Below, in pieces: positions 39,448 to 48,310 of a stretch of DNA of 64,000 bases. The first letter of the stretch is position 1, and each line of letters opens with the position of its first letter. Source of the DNA: Xenorhabdus hominickii (GTDB lineage: Bacteria > Pseudomonadota > Gammaproteobacteria > Enterobacterales > Enterobacteriaceae); assembly GCF_002632725.1 (NCBI RefSeq), contig NZ_NJAI01000001.1, positions 62,001-126,000 on the forward strand, in the 5' to 3' direction. Both the position numbers and the translations under genes were made by a program. The notes under the pieces were generated by a model. The model did no database searches. It had not been told where the DNA came from and was given only the letters and a program-made list of their open reading frames with translations.

Positions 39448-41117
39448 GTAAGAGATACGATTATATCGTGGTAGGCGGGGGTTCGGCGGGATGCGTGGCT
39501 GCATCACGCCTATCGCAGAATGGCATGAAATCGATATTGCTCATCGAAGCTGGCCCCGCATCCGATGTCCACAACCCCGTTAGCCCGCTCAGGGACGCAT
39601 CAAGACTCGTACTGGAAGGATATAACTGGGATTATGAGGCCAATGTGCGCAGTGAAGACAGCTTCGCCGACCTCATTCATTCTCCCGCTCACCCGCAAAA
39701 TAATGCGCAGCCGTCTCGTAAGCATAAAGGGCGCAAACCTTTCAATTATCGGGTAGGCAAAGTGTTAGGCGGTTCCTCCGCAGTCAATGGTGCCATTGCT
39801 TTGAGGGGGTTTCCGAGCGATTTCGATAAATGGGCCAGCATGGGTTGCCCCAAATGGTCTTGGGAACAGGTTTTACCGTGGTTTAAGCATCTGGAGAGTG
39901 ATGTCGATCGTGTCAATGATGATAGCCACGGTTCACAAGGGCCAATGTGCCTGCGCAGACCACCGGATGGCGAGATTCATCCTCTCGATATGGCTTTTGC
40001 CCATGCCTGCGAACAACTTGGCGTTCCTTATGTTGATGATCTTAATGTCGGCGAACATCCCGCTGTAGGGCCTGTGCCTGCTAATGTCATCAATGGTGCG
40101 GAAAGAGTGGATGTTTACCGTTCATACCTAGAGTCAGTTTTAAATAGGAAAAACCTGCACATTATCACTGATGCATTGGTCGCACAGATCTTCTTTAACG
40201 GCACAGTAGCCTCTGGCGTCAAAGTCATTCAGGCAGGAAAAGAGTCGGTTTATCAGGCAAAACAAATTGTTCTCTGCGCTGGTGCGATCGGTTCGGCTGC
40301 ATTGTTACAGCGTTCCGGTGTCGGTGATCCCGAGCATCTAAACGCATTAGGCATTCCCATTGTTGCTGAAGTCCCCGCAGTGGGCAGAAATTTAACCGAT
40401 CATGCTTCAGTCGTGCTATGGGCACTCCCCAAAGCAGGAGTCTGCACAACCGGCCTGCCTTGGCGACAAATTGCTGCCCGCATCAGCAGCGGCTATGACG
40501 AAAAAGTCGATGTACAAATTGGCTTGCTGAACAATGTTGCCAGTGACACCGTGCCGGGATTTAAAGATCGTGTTGCTTATCCAATGTTAGTTGGGGCTTC
40601 CGTGATGTTAATGCGCCCACAAGCACAAGGGCGGGTTTTTATCAGCGCCGCTGACCCGACAATACTGCCTCACATTGACCTGCCATTAACCCGTAGCTCA
40701 GCGGATATCGCTCGTCTTATAGGTGGTGTACGCAAGGTCTGGGAGGTTTTGCGCCATCCAGAAGTGGCAGGCTTCCTTGACGGTATTCAATTTTGGTCTC
40801 ACTCCATGATTTATAACGACGAAATCATGAACAGTGCAATCACGAACCTTGTCAATCCGGGTTGGCATGCTTCTGGAACGCTCAGAATGGGCCACGTTAG
40901 TGATCCTGACAGTGCCACACAAGAAGATGGACAAGTGCACGGAATCACAGGTGTGACCGTCGCTGATGCTTCCCTGTTTCCCACCATTCCCTCCATGCCA
41001 ACCAATCTGACAACTATTATGACCGCCGAACGCATAGTCAGTTTTCTGATGGAAAGAGAAACTTTTTTGATGGAGAGAGAAACCACCGGCGAACGGAGGG
41101 CAAATGGACACGAGTAA
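39444..41117 (+). CDS. GMC-family flavin oxidoreductase (HlmD-like)
   Basis: A 557-residue FAD enzyme of the glucose-methanol-choline family. The Rossmann motif YIVVGGGSAGCVAASRLS is at residue 7, followed by RVGKVLGGSSAVNGAIALRG, LCAGAIGSAALLQRSGVG, and the C-terminal active-site His in WHASGTLRMG and Asn in MPTNLTTIMTAERI. In dithiolopyrrolone clusters such an enzyme is proposed to oxidise the Cys-Cys intermediate. The start overlaps the NRPS stop by 4 bp and its end overlaps the thioesterase by 14 bp. A short internal repeat (SFLMERETFLMERET) lies near the C-terminus. Confidence 0.92.
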   Translation: MSKRYDYIVVGGGSAGCVAASRLSQNGMKSILLIEAGPASDVHNPVSPLRDASRLVLEGYNWDYEANVRSEDSFADLIHSPAHPQNNAQPSRKHKGRKPFNYRVGKVLGGSSAVNGAIALRGFPSDFDKWASMGCPKWSWEQVLPWFKHLESDVDRVNDDSHGSQGPMCLRRPPDGEIHPLDMAFAHACEQLGVPYVDDLNVGEHPAVGPVPANVINGAERVDVYRSYLESVLNRKNLHIITDALVAQIFFNGTVASGVKVIQAGKESVYQAKQIVLCAGAIGSAALLQRSGVGDPEHLNALGIPIVAEVPAVGRNLTDHASVVLWALPKAGVCTTGLPWRQIAARISSGYDEKVDVQIGLLNNVASDTVPGFKDRVAYPMLVGASVMLMRPQAQGRVFISAADPTILPHIDLPLTRSSADIARLIGGVRKVWEVLRHPEVAGFLDGIQFWSHSMIYNDEIMNSAITNLVNPGWHASGTLRMGHVSDPDSATQEDGQVHGITGVTVADASLFPTIPSMPTNLTTIMTAERIVSFLMERETFLMERETTGERRANGHE

Positions 41118-41832
41118 CAAACGGGTTATTTATGCCTTTCCACATGCGGGAGCAACAACGGCGATTTATCGTCCTTGGTTGAATGACCTGACAACAACCA
41201 AGGCTGCAATTCTACAGCCTGTCGCGATCCCCGGACGCGGTTATCTGGCAAAACAGCCCGAAATCCACGATCTGGATTTACTGGTTAATCGGCTGGCATC
41301 TGATATCTGGACAGATTTCCAGCAGAAACACACTCAGGGGATCACGGAACTGGTCACCTTCGGCCACAGTTTTGGCGGCGTACTGAGTATTGCGGTAGGA
41401 CAGATGTTAGTGAAAAAATATGGCATTTCTCCTCTATTTGGCGTGGTGTCCAGTTCTGTTCCCCCCCATCTTCAACAGGAAGATGAGCGGCATACATGGA
41501 CAGACGAACAATTAATTCAGAAAACCAAAGAAGATCAAGGAACGCCGGAAGCAATTTTGAACGAACCTGCACTGATAAAACCGATCATCAGGCAATTGCG
41601 CAGTGATTACCTGATACGCAGCCAATTTCCCCAGCTTGACGATATACAAGTGGATTACCCGCTGATGCTGGTTTCAGCCACTCAAGATAGGTATGTCAGT
41701 TTAGCAGCGATGAAAGCGTGGAAAAATTACACGTCTCGCGATATTTCGCTCATCCGTATTGAAGGGGATCACTTCGCTGTATACCGACATTGGGAAGCCA
41801 TCAAACCAATATTGCTAAGTAAAACAATATAA
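41104..41832 (+). CDS. Type II thioesterase (HlmC-like)
   Basis: A 242-residue alpha/beta-hydrolase that clears misprimed carrier proteins or releases product. It has FPHAGATTAIYRPW at the start, nucleophile Ser in TFGHSFGGVLS, and the Asp/His pair in SATQDRYV and EGDHFAVYRHW. It replaces the missing TE domain of the NRPS functionally, or acts as an editing enzyme. Overlap with the upstream GMC gene implies translational coupling. Confidence 0.92.
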   Translation: MDTSNKRVIYAFPHAGATTAIYRPWLNDLTTTKAAILQPVAIPGRGYLAKQPEIHDLDLLVNRLASDIWTDFQQKHTQGITELVTFGHSFGGVLSIAVGQMLVKKYGISPLFGVVSSSVPPHLQQEDERHTWTDEQLIQKTKEDQGTPEAILNEPALIKPIIRQLRSDYLIRSQFPQLDDIQVDYPLMLVSATQDRYVSLAAMKAWKNYTSRDISLIRIEGDHFAVYRHWEAIKPILLSKTI

Positions 41833-41889
41833 CTGTGCAAAACAATATTGCTGAGTAAAAAAATAGCTGACAACGAATATGGGGTGAAT

Positions 41890-43026
41890 ATGCGTATTGA
41901 GATTGATAACTTCGATAATTACCGGAAATCTTGCCATGCATTTATTGAGCGTGAAATCGTAGCTGATCATAAAATATGGGAAGAAAATGGGCTGGTTGAA
42001 CGCACTTTTTGGGAAAAATTGGGCCAGTCAGGATTATTAGGCATGGGTGTTAGCCCCGAATTTGGCGGACTGGATCAACACGATTATCGATTCGCGGTGA
42101 TCCTGATCGAAGAACTCATCAAAGCAGGCGTGACCGTACCGGGGATCGTTGCTCACAATGATGTTGTCGCCAGCTACATTTTTGCTCTCTGTAATACGGA
42201 ACAGAAAAAAAGGTGGCTGCCGGAGTTATGTAGCGGAAAACAAGTCGTAGCCATTGCGGTGACAGAGCCTAGTGGCGGCTCCAATACAGCAGACATCAAA
42301 ACTATTGCCAAGCGGCAGGGCGATTACTATCTGGTCAATGGTGGTAAAACTTACATCACTAATGGCATCCATGCCGATTTGATCGTTGTGGCGGTCAAAA
42401 CGGAAGAAGGGCAGCAGGGTCAAGGCATCAGCCTACTGGTGATAGAGCGGGACATGCCCGGATTCACCAGAGGAGAGCCGTTGAAGAAAATTGGCTGGAA
42501 TGGCAGCGATACGGCTGAACTCTTTTTTCATGACTGCAAAGTTCCCATTACCAACCTGATTGGCCGTGAAAACCTCGGTAACTATTACTTCATGTCGGCA
42601 ATGCCCCGTGAACGCCTGAGCATCTCAGCGGTGGCGGTTGCCAGTGCAGAACATATTTTGCAGAGCACGCTGGAATATGTGAAAGAACGAAAAGCTTTCA
42701 ACCAACCCATTGGCTCTTTTCAATATAACCGCTTTATCCTCGCTCAATTAGATACCGAAATAAAAATAGCCAGAGTCTATCTCGATAATGCTGTTGCGCT
42801 CTTTAACCAAGGTCTCTTCAGTTTGGTAGATGCCGCCCGTATTAAATGGTGGACAACCGAGTTGCAAATGAAAGTGGCAGATCGTTGCCTGCAATTGCAC
42901 GGAGGAATGGGTTATATGCGTGATTCCATTGCTGGCAAAAATTGGCTGAATAGCCGTGCCCAAACTATTTACGGCGGAACCAGCGAAGTGCTGCAAGAAA
43001 TCATCAGTAAATCAATGGGACTTTAG
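41890..43026 (+). CDS. Acyl-CoA-dehydrogenase-like flavoenzyme (HlmB-like)
   Basis: A 378-residue FAD enzyme of the acyl-CoA dehydrogenase fold: AVTEPSGGSNTADIKT (FAD/substrate), KTYITNGIHADL, QLHGGMGYMRD and IYGGTSEVLQEII. The usual catalytic Glu of the YEGT motif is Gly here. The Glu in MPRERLSIS is the likely base, as in isovaleryl-CoA-type members. It probably desaturates the PCP-bound Cys-Cys or a thiazoline intermediate. I prefer ATG 41890 (after GGGGTGA); an upstream ATG at 41848 would add 14 residues. Confidence 0.9.
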   Translation: MRIEIDNFDNYRKSCHAFIEREIVADHKIWEENGLVERTFWEKLGQSGLLGMGVSPEFGGLDQHDYRFAVILIEELIKAGVTVPGIVAHNDVVASYIFALCNTEQKKRWLPELCSGKQVVAIAVTEPSGGSNTADIKTIAKRQGDYYLVNGGKTYITNGIHADLIVVAVKTEEGQQGQGISLLVIERDMPGFTRGEPLKKIGWNGSDTAELFFHDCKVPITNLIGRENLGNYYFMSAMPRERLSISAVAVASAEHILQSTLEYVKERKAFNQPIGSFQYNRFILAQLDTEIKIARVYLDNAVALFNQGLFSLVDAARIKWWTTELQMKVADRCLQLHGGMGYMRDSIAGKNWLNSRAQTIYGGTSEVLQEIISKSMGL

Positions 43027-43117
43027 TTTGTAACTCTAGGTCATTAGATCGTGCGACGGATACAGAGATCTGAACCTCTACATTAACTACAGAATGTGTT
43101 GGAAGGATATATCGGCC

Positions 43118-43987
43118 ATGAAAGAGAGAAACAGTAAAAAATGTACTATCCGATCGGTTAATTACACTCAATGGAGTGACATCATCCTTAATTGGTCTAG
43201 CGCCGAGAATTGGGATATGGGAGAAGGTGATACTGACTCTTTCTTTAATGTTGATCCCAATTGTTTTTTCATTACCTATCGTGGTGAACAACCCATATCC
43301 TCCATATCAATGGCACGTTATTCAGATACCTATGCACATGGTGGCAACTTCATTGTAAAACCTGAGTTTCGTAATCATATTTGTGCCGGAAGAATATGGA
43401 AGACCACGATGATTTTTGCAGACCAACGGACTATTGGCTGTGATGGTAACTGGGATATATCACATTTATATGAAAAAAGAGGATTCGTTCCCTACTACCG
43501 CAATCTGAGATTGTCAGGTGCCGTCACACAGAAAATGCCCCTCCCATTAGGGGCTTTGCCAATTACCCCTGCCAATATTGCTGAAGTGATCCAATATGAC
43601 GCTGAATGTACCGGTATTCATCGTGGGGCACTGCTAACAGACTGGTTTTTCGGCAAAAACCGATATGGTTTTTATACCGTCTCCCAAAACAGAGTTACCG
43701 GCATGATTGGGATACGTAAATCTGAAAATGGTTACCGGATAGGCCCTTTCCACGCCGATAACGCAGAGGCTGTTGAAACTCTTACCTTCACAGCCTTGGC
43801 ACAAGTACCCACAGGGGAACAAGTGTCAGCCGATATTCCTGAAACCACCAACAATGACTTTCTTCTGCTGGCTCATGAGATTGGATTACGAGAACTCTTT
43901 TTTACCTTCAGAATGTACAAAGGTAACAACATACCAAAAGGACGGCTGGATAAAGTCAAGGCTATCGCGTCCTTGGAGTTAGGGTAA
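43118..43987 (+). CDS. GNAT-fold N-acyltransferase (HlmA-like)
   Basis: A 289-residue protein with two GNAT-like halves. The N-terminal half has FFITYRGEQPISSISMARYS and FIVKPEFRNHICAGRIWKT, the acyl-CoA binding loop region. The C-terminal half (about 150-285) has GMIGIRKSENGYRIGPFHAD. In holomycin the cluster N-acyltransferase adds the acyl group to holothin; in xenorhabdins the acyl chain is longer, so this is the likely tailoring enzyme. ATG 43118 follows GGAAGGA; an ATG at 43094 is less likely. Confidence 0.82.
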   Translation: MKERNSKKCTIRSVNYTQWSDIILNWSSAENWDMGEGDTDSFFNVDPNCFFITYRGEQPISSISMARYSDTYAHGGNFIVKPEFRNHICAGRIWKTTMIFADQRTIGCDGNWDISHLYEKRGFVPYYRNLRLSGAVTQKMPLPLGALPITPANIAEVIQYDAECTGIHRGALLTDWFFGKNRYGFYTVSQNRVTGMIGIRKSENGYRIGPFHADNAEAVETLTFTALAQVPTGEQVSADIPETTNNDFLLLAHEIGLRELFFTFRMYKGNNIPKGRLDKVKAIASLELG

Positions 43988-44057
43988 TAGGTATTCAAAA
44001 AAACAAGCACAACCTGAGTATCAATATCATTAATGTATTCCTACTGAGAGGTATTGT

Positions 44058-44522
44058 ATGACGAATAAAACGCCGACTTTATTTGAATGGATGGGTGGTC
44101 GTGAGGCTCTGATGAAACTCATGACCGTCTTTTATGACAAAGTTGAAAAAGATGAACTCCTCGCTCCCCTGTTCAAAAACATGAAATCCGACCACCCCGC
44201 CCATGTAGCCATGTGGTTGGAAGAAGTACTTGGTGGAGAAGAACGCTATACCAATGAGCGGGGTGGCTTCAAAGTTATGCTGAGTCGTCACAGAGGCAGA
44301 AGTATACAACCAGAGCAGAGAAAAAGATGGGTTGAATTACTGATGCTAGCGGCTGATGAGATCGGCTTACCGTCTGATCCGGAGTTTCGTGCAGCATTCT
44401 CAGGTTATATCGAATGGGGTTCCCGCAGAGCTGAGGCCAATTCTCAGCCTGATGCAACCCCCTCACGCCGCGAAACGGTGCCTAAATGGGATTGGGGAGC
44501 AGCCCCTCCGGGAACGCCATAA
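44058..44522 (+). CDS. Group II truncated haemoglobin (HlmG-like)
   Basis: A 154-residue 2/2 globin: LFEWMGGREALMKLMTVFYDKV at the N-terminus, proximal His78 in SRHRGR, and Trp91 at the G8 position, hallmark of group II. A Pro/Trp-rich tail follows (WDWGAAPPGTP). A globin accompanies the holomycin genes, where its role is unproven; redox or oxygen supply for the flavin oxidations is possible. A good GAGAGG site precedes the ATG. Confidence 0.88.
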   Translation: MTNKTPTLFEWMGGREALMKLMTVFYDKVEKDELLAPLFKNMKSDHPAHVAMWLEEVLGGEERYTNERGGFKVMLSRHRGRSIQPEQRKRWVELLMLAADEIGLPSDPEFRAAFSGYIEWGSRRAEANSQPDATPSRRETVPKWDWGAAPPGTP

Positions 44523-44579
44523 TTCCGCACTAAATTTATTGATATATAAATTTATTTCTCGGTAATTAGAGGTGAAATC

Positions 44580-45422
44580 ATGCTGTTGGCTGTCAGTGAC
44601 CTACATGTATCCCATGCAGCAAATCGGGCGATAGTCGAATCATTCAAACCATCAACCCCCGATGATTGGCTTCTGCTGGCTGGCGATATTGCAGAACAGG
44701 AGTCAGATTTTACATGGGTCATAAGTACACTTTCCCAACGATTTGCTCAGATCATCTGGACACCGGGTAATCATGAACTCTGGTGCACACCAAGAGATCA
44801 ATTAAAATTGCCCGGCGTGCCGCGTTATGAACATCTGGTCAATATCTGCCAACAGCATAACGTCCTCACCCCTGAAGATAAATTCGGTCGTTACCACATG
44901 GGAAATGGCGCAGCCGTTACCATTGCGCCTATTTTCACGTTATACGACTATTCATTCAGGGGTATTTCTGACTATACGGCGGATCAGGCCATAGAACGCG
45001 CCCGTCGTTGCGGAATCATAAGTTCTGACGAGTTTTTTCTGAAAACCTATCCCCATAAAAATATTATCGATTGGTGTCGGGAACGTATCCAATATACCGA
45101 AAAGCGCTTGAACGAAATCCCGGACGGCGAAGATATCGTTCTTATGAGCCATTTCCCCATTATCCGAAAACCACTCGAATCTCTACGTAATACCGAATTT
45201 TCCATTTGGTGTGGCAGTGAAAAAACTCATCGGTGGGCATCAAGAAAAGGCGTCCGTATGGTGGTATACGGCCACCTGCATATCCCCAATGTCGAATATA
45301 TTGAAGATGTCGTCCATGTTGAAGTGTCTTTGGGATACCCACGAGAATGGCAGGAACATGGCAGGCATTCTTACTTGTTGGAGCTGGATAAGCTACTGGA
45401 ACATGCCAATGAATATCGATAA
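44580..45422 (+). CDS. Calcineurin-like metallophosphoesterase
   Basis: A 280-residue protein with the full two-metal signature: VSDLHVS (residue 5), LAGDIAEQE, TPGNHELW, LMSHFPI and YGHLHIPN. Substrate unknown. It lies 57 bp after the globin and 50 bp before the flavoprotein gene, in the same direction, so it belongs to the operon. I know of no counterpart in the holomycin hlm set. It might act on a phosphorylated or phosphopantetheinyl intermediate, in resistance, or be unrelated. Confidence 0.87.
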   Translation: MLLAVSDLHVSHAANRAIVESFKPSTPDDWLLLAGDIAEQESDFTWVISTLSQRFAQIIWTPGNHELWCTPRDQLKLPGVPRYEHLVNICQQHNVLTPEDKFGRYHMGNGAAVTIAPIFTLYDYSFRGISDYTADQAIERARRCGIISSDEFFLKTYPHKNIIDWCRERIQYTEKRLNEIPDGEDIVLMSHFPIIRKPLESLRNTEFSIWCGSEKTHRWASRKGVRMVVYGHLHIPNVEYIEDVVHVEVSLGYPREWQEHGRHSYLLELDKLLEHANEYR

Positions 45423-45472
45423 CACGCCATATTAATAATAATTATATTAATGATAATAAAGGCAATTTACCC

Positions 45473-46048
45473 ATGAAAAATGATGAAATCATCCAACCAA
45501 TAAAACCACGCATTTTAATTGGAACTACCGGATCCGTAGATATCACTCTTCTTCCCAGATATCTTTCAGCTATTAAAGCAACGATTGACTGTACATTAAC
45601 TGTATTGATGACTAACAGTGCCACCACCTTTCTACCCGCTGCAACGATGGCGCTCTATGCCGATCGAATCATCAGTGGCGAAAACCCGCAAGATTGGCCA
45701 ACAGATAAACCTTCACGCATTGTCGCCGATCACGACCTCATGGCCATTTTGCCTGCAACAGCAAACACTCTTGCAGCAGTTGCTCATGGCAGCGCCCCCA
45801 ACCGTTTAACCACTGTCATTCTGGCTTCTACATTCCCTGTGTTGTTTTTTCCTGTCATGGGAAGCGTGATGTGGGAGAAAAATGCAACGCATCGTAATAT
45901 CAATCAATTACGGGATGATGGCTATCATGTTATTGAACCCATGTGGCATGAGAATTTTGATGCATCATTGAAACGGATGGTTGGGCATCCATCATTACCG
46001 GATATTGAAACGGTTATTTCCTTACTGAGGCAGCATCTGCCAGAGTAA
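45473..46048 (+). CDS. HFCD-family flavoprotein decarboxylase (HlmF-like, PPC-decarboxylase/EpiD type)
   Basis: A 191-residue FMN protein of the family that oxidatively decarboxylates C-terminal cysteines (EpiD, PPC decarboxylase). Motifs: LIGTTGSVDITLLPRY at the start, ILPATANTLAAVAHGSAPNRLTTV (PxSANT-type flavin site) and FPVMGSVMWEKNATHRNINQL (substrate clamp). In dithiolopyrrolone assembly it would decarboxylate the C-terminal Cys to an ene-thiol. The position of the catalytic His of plant PPC decarboxylase seems not to be His here; alignment is needed. Confidence 0.86.
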   Translation: MKNDEIIQPIKPRILIGTTGSVDITLLPRYLSAIKATIDCTLTVLMTNSATTFLPAATMALYADRIISGENPQDWPTDKPSRIVADHDLMAILPATANTLAAVAHGSAPNRLTTVILASTFPVLFFPVMGSVMWEKNATHRNINQLRDDGYHVIEPMWHENFDASLKRMVGHPSLPDIETVISLLRQHLPE

Positions 46049-46399
46049 CCTCTAAAATAAAAGGGATATATGTGGAAGAGCATTCAGCCTTTTTGACTCA
46101 GTAAAGCGGTTAATTAGCTGATAAGCGGCGTACTCTTCCCTTCTTCAATTTCAGCTTTTCCATCTTTCAATTTTCTGTTTTATTGACTACTAATTGAAAT
46201 TTATTCAATACCTAAAGCATTAAATTTTCCTTTTTGACCACCTTTAAATTGCATATCATCACATTTGTTTAATTAAACAAATTGCAGAATAAACGTCTTT
46301 TAATATAGCATAAGTTTTATTTTAATCTGATTACGATCTCTAATGGGCGATTAAAAATAATCACAATTGCCTAATTTTATAACTATAAATCGGTAACTT
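46049..46399. other. Interval after the biosynthetic operon
   Basis: 351 bp, AT-rich, with a long-range inverted repeat GGAAGAG/CTCTTCC (about 46074-46138). This gap and the different transporter family suggest that the operon ends at 46048. No gene seen. Confidence 0.5.
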
Positions 46400-47671
46400 A
46401 TGTCACAACATCAAAATAGAACATTAAACAAACAGGACTATAAAACTCTGTCTTTGTCTGCCTTAGGTGGTGCTCTGGAGTTTTACGATTTTATTATCTT
46501 TGTCTTTTTTGCCGTTACGCTTGGAGAACTGTTTTTCCCTGCGGACATCCCTGAATGGCTTAGGCAACTGCAAACATTTGGCATTTTTGCTGCCGGTTAT
46601 CTGGCTCGTCCCTTAGGCGGGATCGTTATGGCGCATTTTGGTGATTTGATTGGGCGCAAGAAAATGTTTTCGCTCAGTATATTGATGATGGCTATTCCAA
46701 CTCTGGCCATTGGGATGCTTCCCACCTATGATGCGATTGGTATGGTAGCTCCTCTGCTGCTCCTGCTGATGCGTATCATGCAAGGTGCAGCAATTGGAGG
46801 AGAAGTACCCGGCGCATGGGTCTTTGTGGCGGAACATGTTCCTCAGAAACGCATCGGCCTTGCCTGCGGCATTCTCACTGCCGGGCTAACCATGGGTATT
46901 TTGTTTGGCTCTCTTGTGGCAACCGTTATTACTTCTATTTATACCAAACAGGAAGTGTTTGATTGGGCATGGCGTCTGCCATTCTTCTTAGGTGGATTTT
47001 TCGGTCTTTGCGCTATGTATCTACGCCGTTGGCTACATGAAACCCCTGTTTTCAAAGAAATGCAGGAGCGTAAAGCATTAGCGGAAGAACTCCCGCTGAA
47101 ATCCGTGGTTTTGAATCACAAACGCGCAACCATTATCTCTATGCTGCTGACGTGGTTACTTTCTGCCGGTATCGTGGTCATTATCTTGATGGCCCCAACT
47201 TACATGCAGACGGTCTTCCATCTGGAACAGTCACTGACCCTGAAAGCAAATAGCCTGGCGATTATCTCATTGGCAATTAGCTGCATATCTGTGGGATATC
47301 TATGTGATAAATGCGGAGCTGGTATTGTGTTGATCATCGGCTGTATTCTATTAGCCGCCACAGCATGGTTCTTTTATCACAATATCAGTCATGAACCGGT
47401 TAAATTATTTAGCGCTTATGCCCTGGTAGGGCTGGCTGTTGGCGTAATTGGCGCAGCACCTTTCGTCATGGTTAACAGCTACCCACCAGAAGTACGGTTC
47501 AGTGGTATTTCATTTTCCTATAATATGGCCTATGCCATTTTTGGTGGACTGACGCCGATCTTCGTCACTCTGCTGATGAAATATACGCCACTAGCACCCG
47601 CTTACTATATTATGGCTTTATCTGCGATAGGTCTTTTGTTGGGGCTTTATCTGAATAAAAGAACGGGTTGA
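46400..47671 (+). CDS. MFS transporter, metabolite:H+ symporter (MHS) family
   Basis: A 423-residue protein with 12 membrane segments. LSLSALGGALEFYDFIIFVFF at residue 18 and FGDLIGRKKMFSLSI (MFS motif A) place it with ProP/ShiA/YdfJ-like proton symporters. RIMQGAAIGGEVPGAW is the motif of the fourth/fifth segment. These usually import small organic acids or zwitterions. It stands 351 bp after the biosynthetic operon on the same strand, so a role as product exporter is possible but not the simplest reading. Confidence 0.88.
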   Translation: MSQHQNRTLNKQDYKTLSLSALGGALEFYDFIIFVFFAVTLGELFFPADIPEWLRQLQTFGIFAAGYLARPLGGIVMAHFGDLIGRKKMFSLSILMMAIPTLAIGMLPTYDAIGMVAPLLLLLMRIMQGAAIGGEVPGAWVFVAEHVPQKRIGLACGILTAGLTMGILFGSLVATVITSIYTKQEVFDWAWRLPFFLGGFFGLCAMYLRRWLHETPVFKEMQERKALAEELPLKSVVLNHKRATIISMLLTWLLSAGIVVIILMAPTYMQTVFHLEQSLTLKANSLAIISLAISCISVGYLCDKCGAGIVLIIGCILLAATAWFFYHNISHEPVKLFSAYALVGLAVGVIGAAPFVMVNSYPPEVRFSGISFSYNMAYAIFGGLTPIFVTLLMKYTPLAPAYYIMALSAIGLLLGLYLNKRTG

Positions 47672-47697
47672 ATATAAAAAAGATTTGGATCTTAAAC

Positions 47698-47730
47698 AAA
47701 ACAGGATGAGCTTAAGAGTTCATCCTGTTT
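47698..47730. terminator. Bidirectional terminator
   Basis: AAACAGGATGA-GCTTAAGAGT-TCATCCTGTTT between the convergent MHS transporter and satP. Confidence 0.8.
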
Positions 47731-47737
47731 GGAATAG

Positions 47738-48310
47738 TTAAGCGTACTTCACTTCACCAATCGGTAGAACAGTACGGCCATATTGTTCATTCAGAACTTC
47801 AGCCATTGCCAGATAGAAAGCACTCGCGCCGCAGATAATCCCTTCGAAACCAGCAAAGGTCAAAATGCTCGCATTACCTGTGATATTACCGATAGCCAGT
47901 AAAGCAAACAGCAGAACCAGGCTGCCAAACACAAATTGCAGGACACGATTGGCTTTCAATGTTCCAAAGAACATAAACAAGGTGAAAATACCCCACAGAG
48001 CAAGGTAAACGCCGAGGAATTCATGGCTGGTTGCTTCAGCCAATCCCATCGTTGGCAGGAACAGCAATCCGATCAGGCTCAACCAGAACATACCGTAAGA
48101 GGTAAATGCGGTTGCAGCAAAAGTATTGCCTTTTTTGTACTCAAAGATGCCAGCCAGCACCTGAGCCAAACCACCGTAAAAAATTCCCATGCTCAAAATG
48201 GCCGATGCCAATGGGAAAAAACCAGCATTGTGCAAATTCAACAAAATGGTTGTCATTCCAAAACCCATTAAACCCAATGGGCCTGGGTTCGCCAACTGAT
48301 TAGAGTGCAT
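47738..48310 (-). CDS. satP: Acetate/succinate:H+ symporter SatP (YaaH)
   Basis: An inner-membrane AceTr-family channel/symporter for acetate and succinate. The 190-residue protein (E. coli 188) has the hallmark [14 protein letters not shown] at the N-terminus and six membrane segments. Start ATG 48310 follows GGGGACGT; the longer frame to 48340 is not conserved. In E. coli it lies between mog and dnaK; here the accessory block separates it from mog. Confidence 0.95.
   Translation of the reverse strand: MHSNQLANPGPLGLMGFGMTTILLNLHNAGFFPLASAILSMGIFYGGLAQVLAGIFEYKKGNTFAATAFTSYGMFWLSLIGLLFLPTMGLAEATSHEFLGVYLALWGIFTLFMFFGTLKANRVLQFVFGSLVLLFALLAIGNITGNASILTFAGFEGIICGASAFYLAMAEVLNEQYGRTVLPIGEVKYA

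Noticed and set aside
41848..41889. Upstream ATG for the acyl-CoA-dehydrogenase-like gene
   Set aside because: The added residues do not match the family start; GGGGTGA before 41890 gives the usual N-terminus.
46400..47671. MHS transporter as a certain member of the antibiotic operon
   Set aside because: A 351-bp gap with a hairpin separates it, and the MHS family mostly imports; I report it as a neighbour only.
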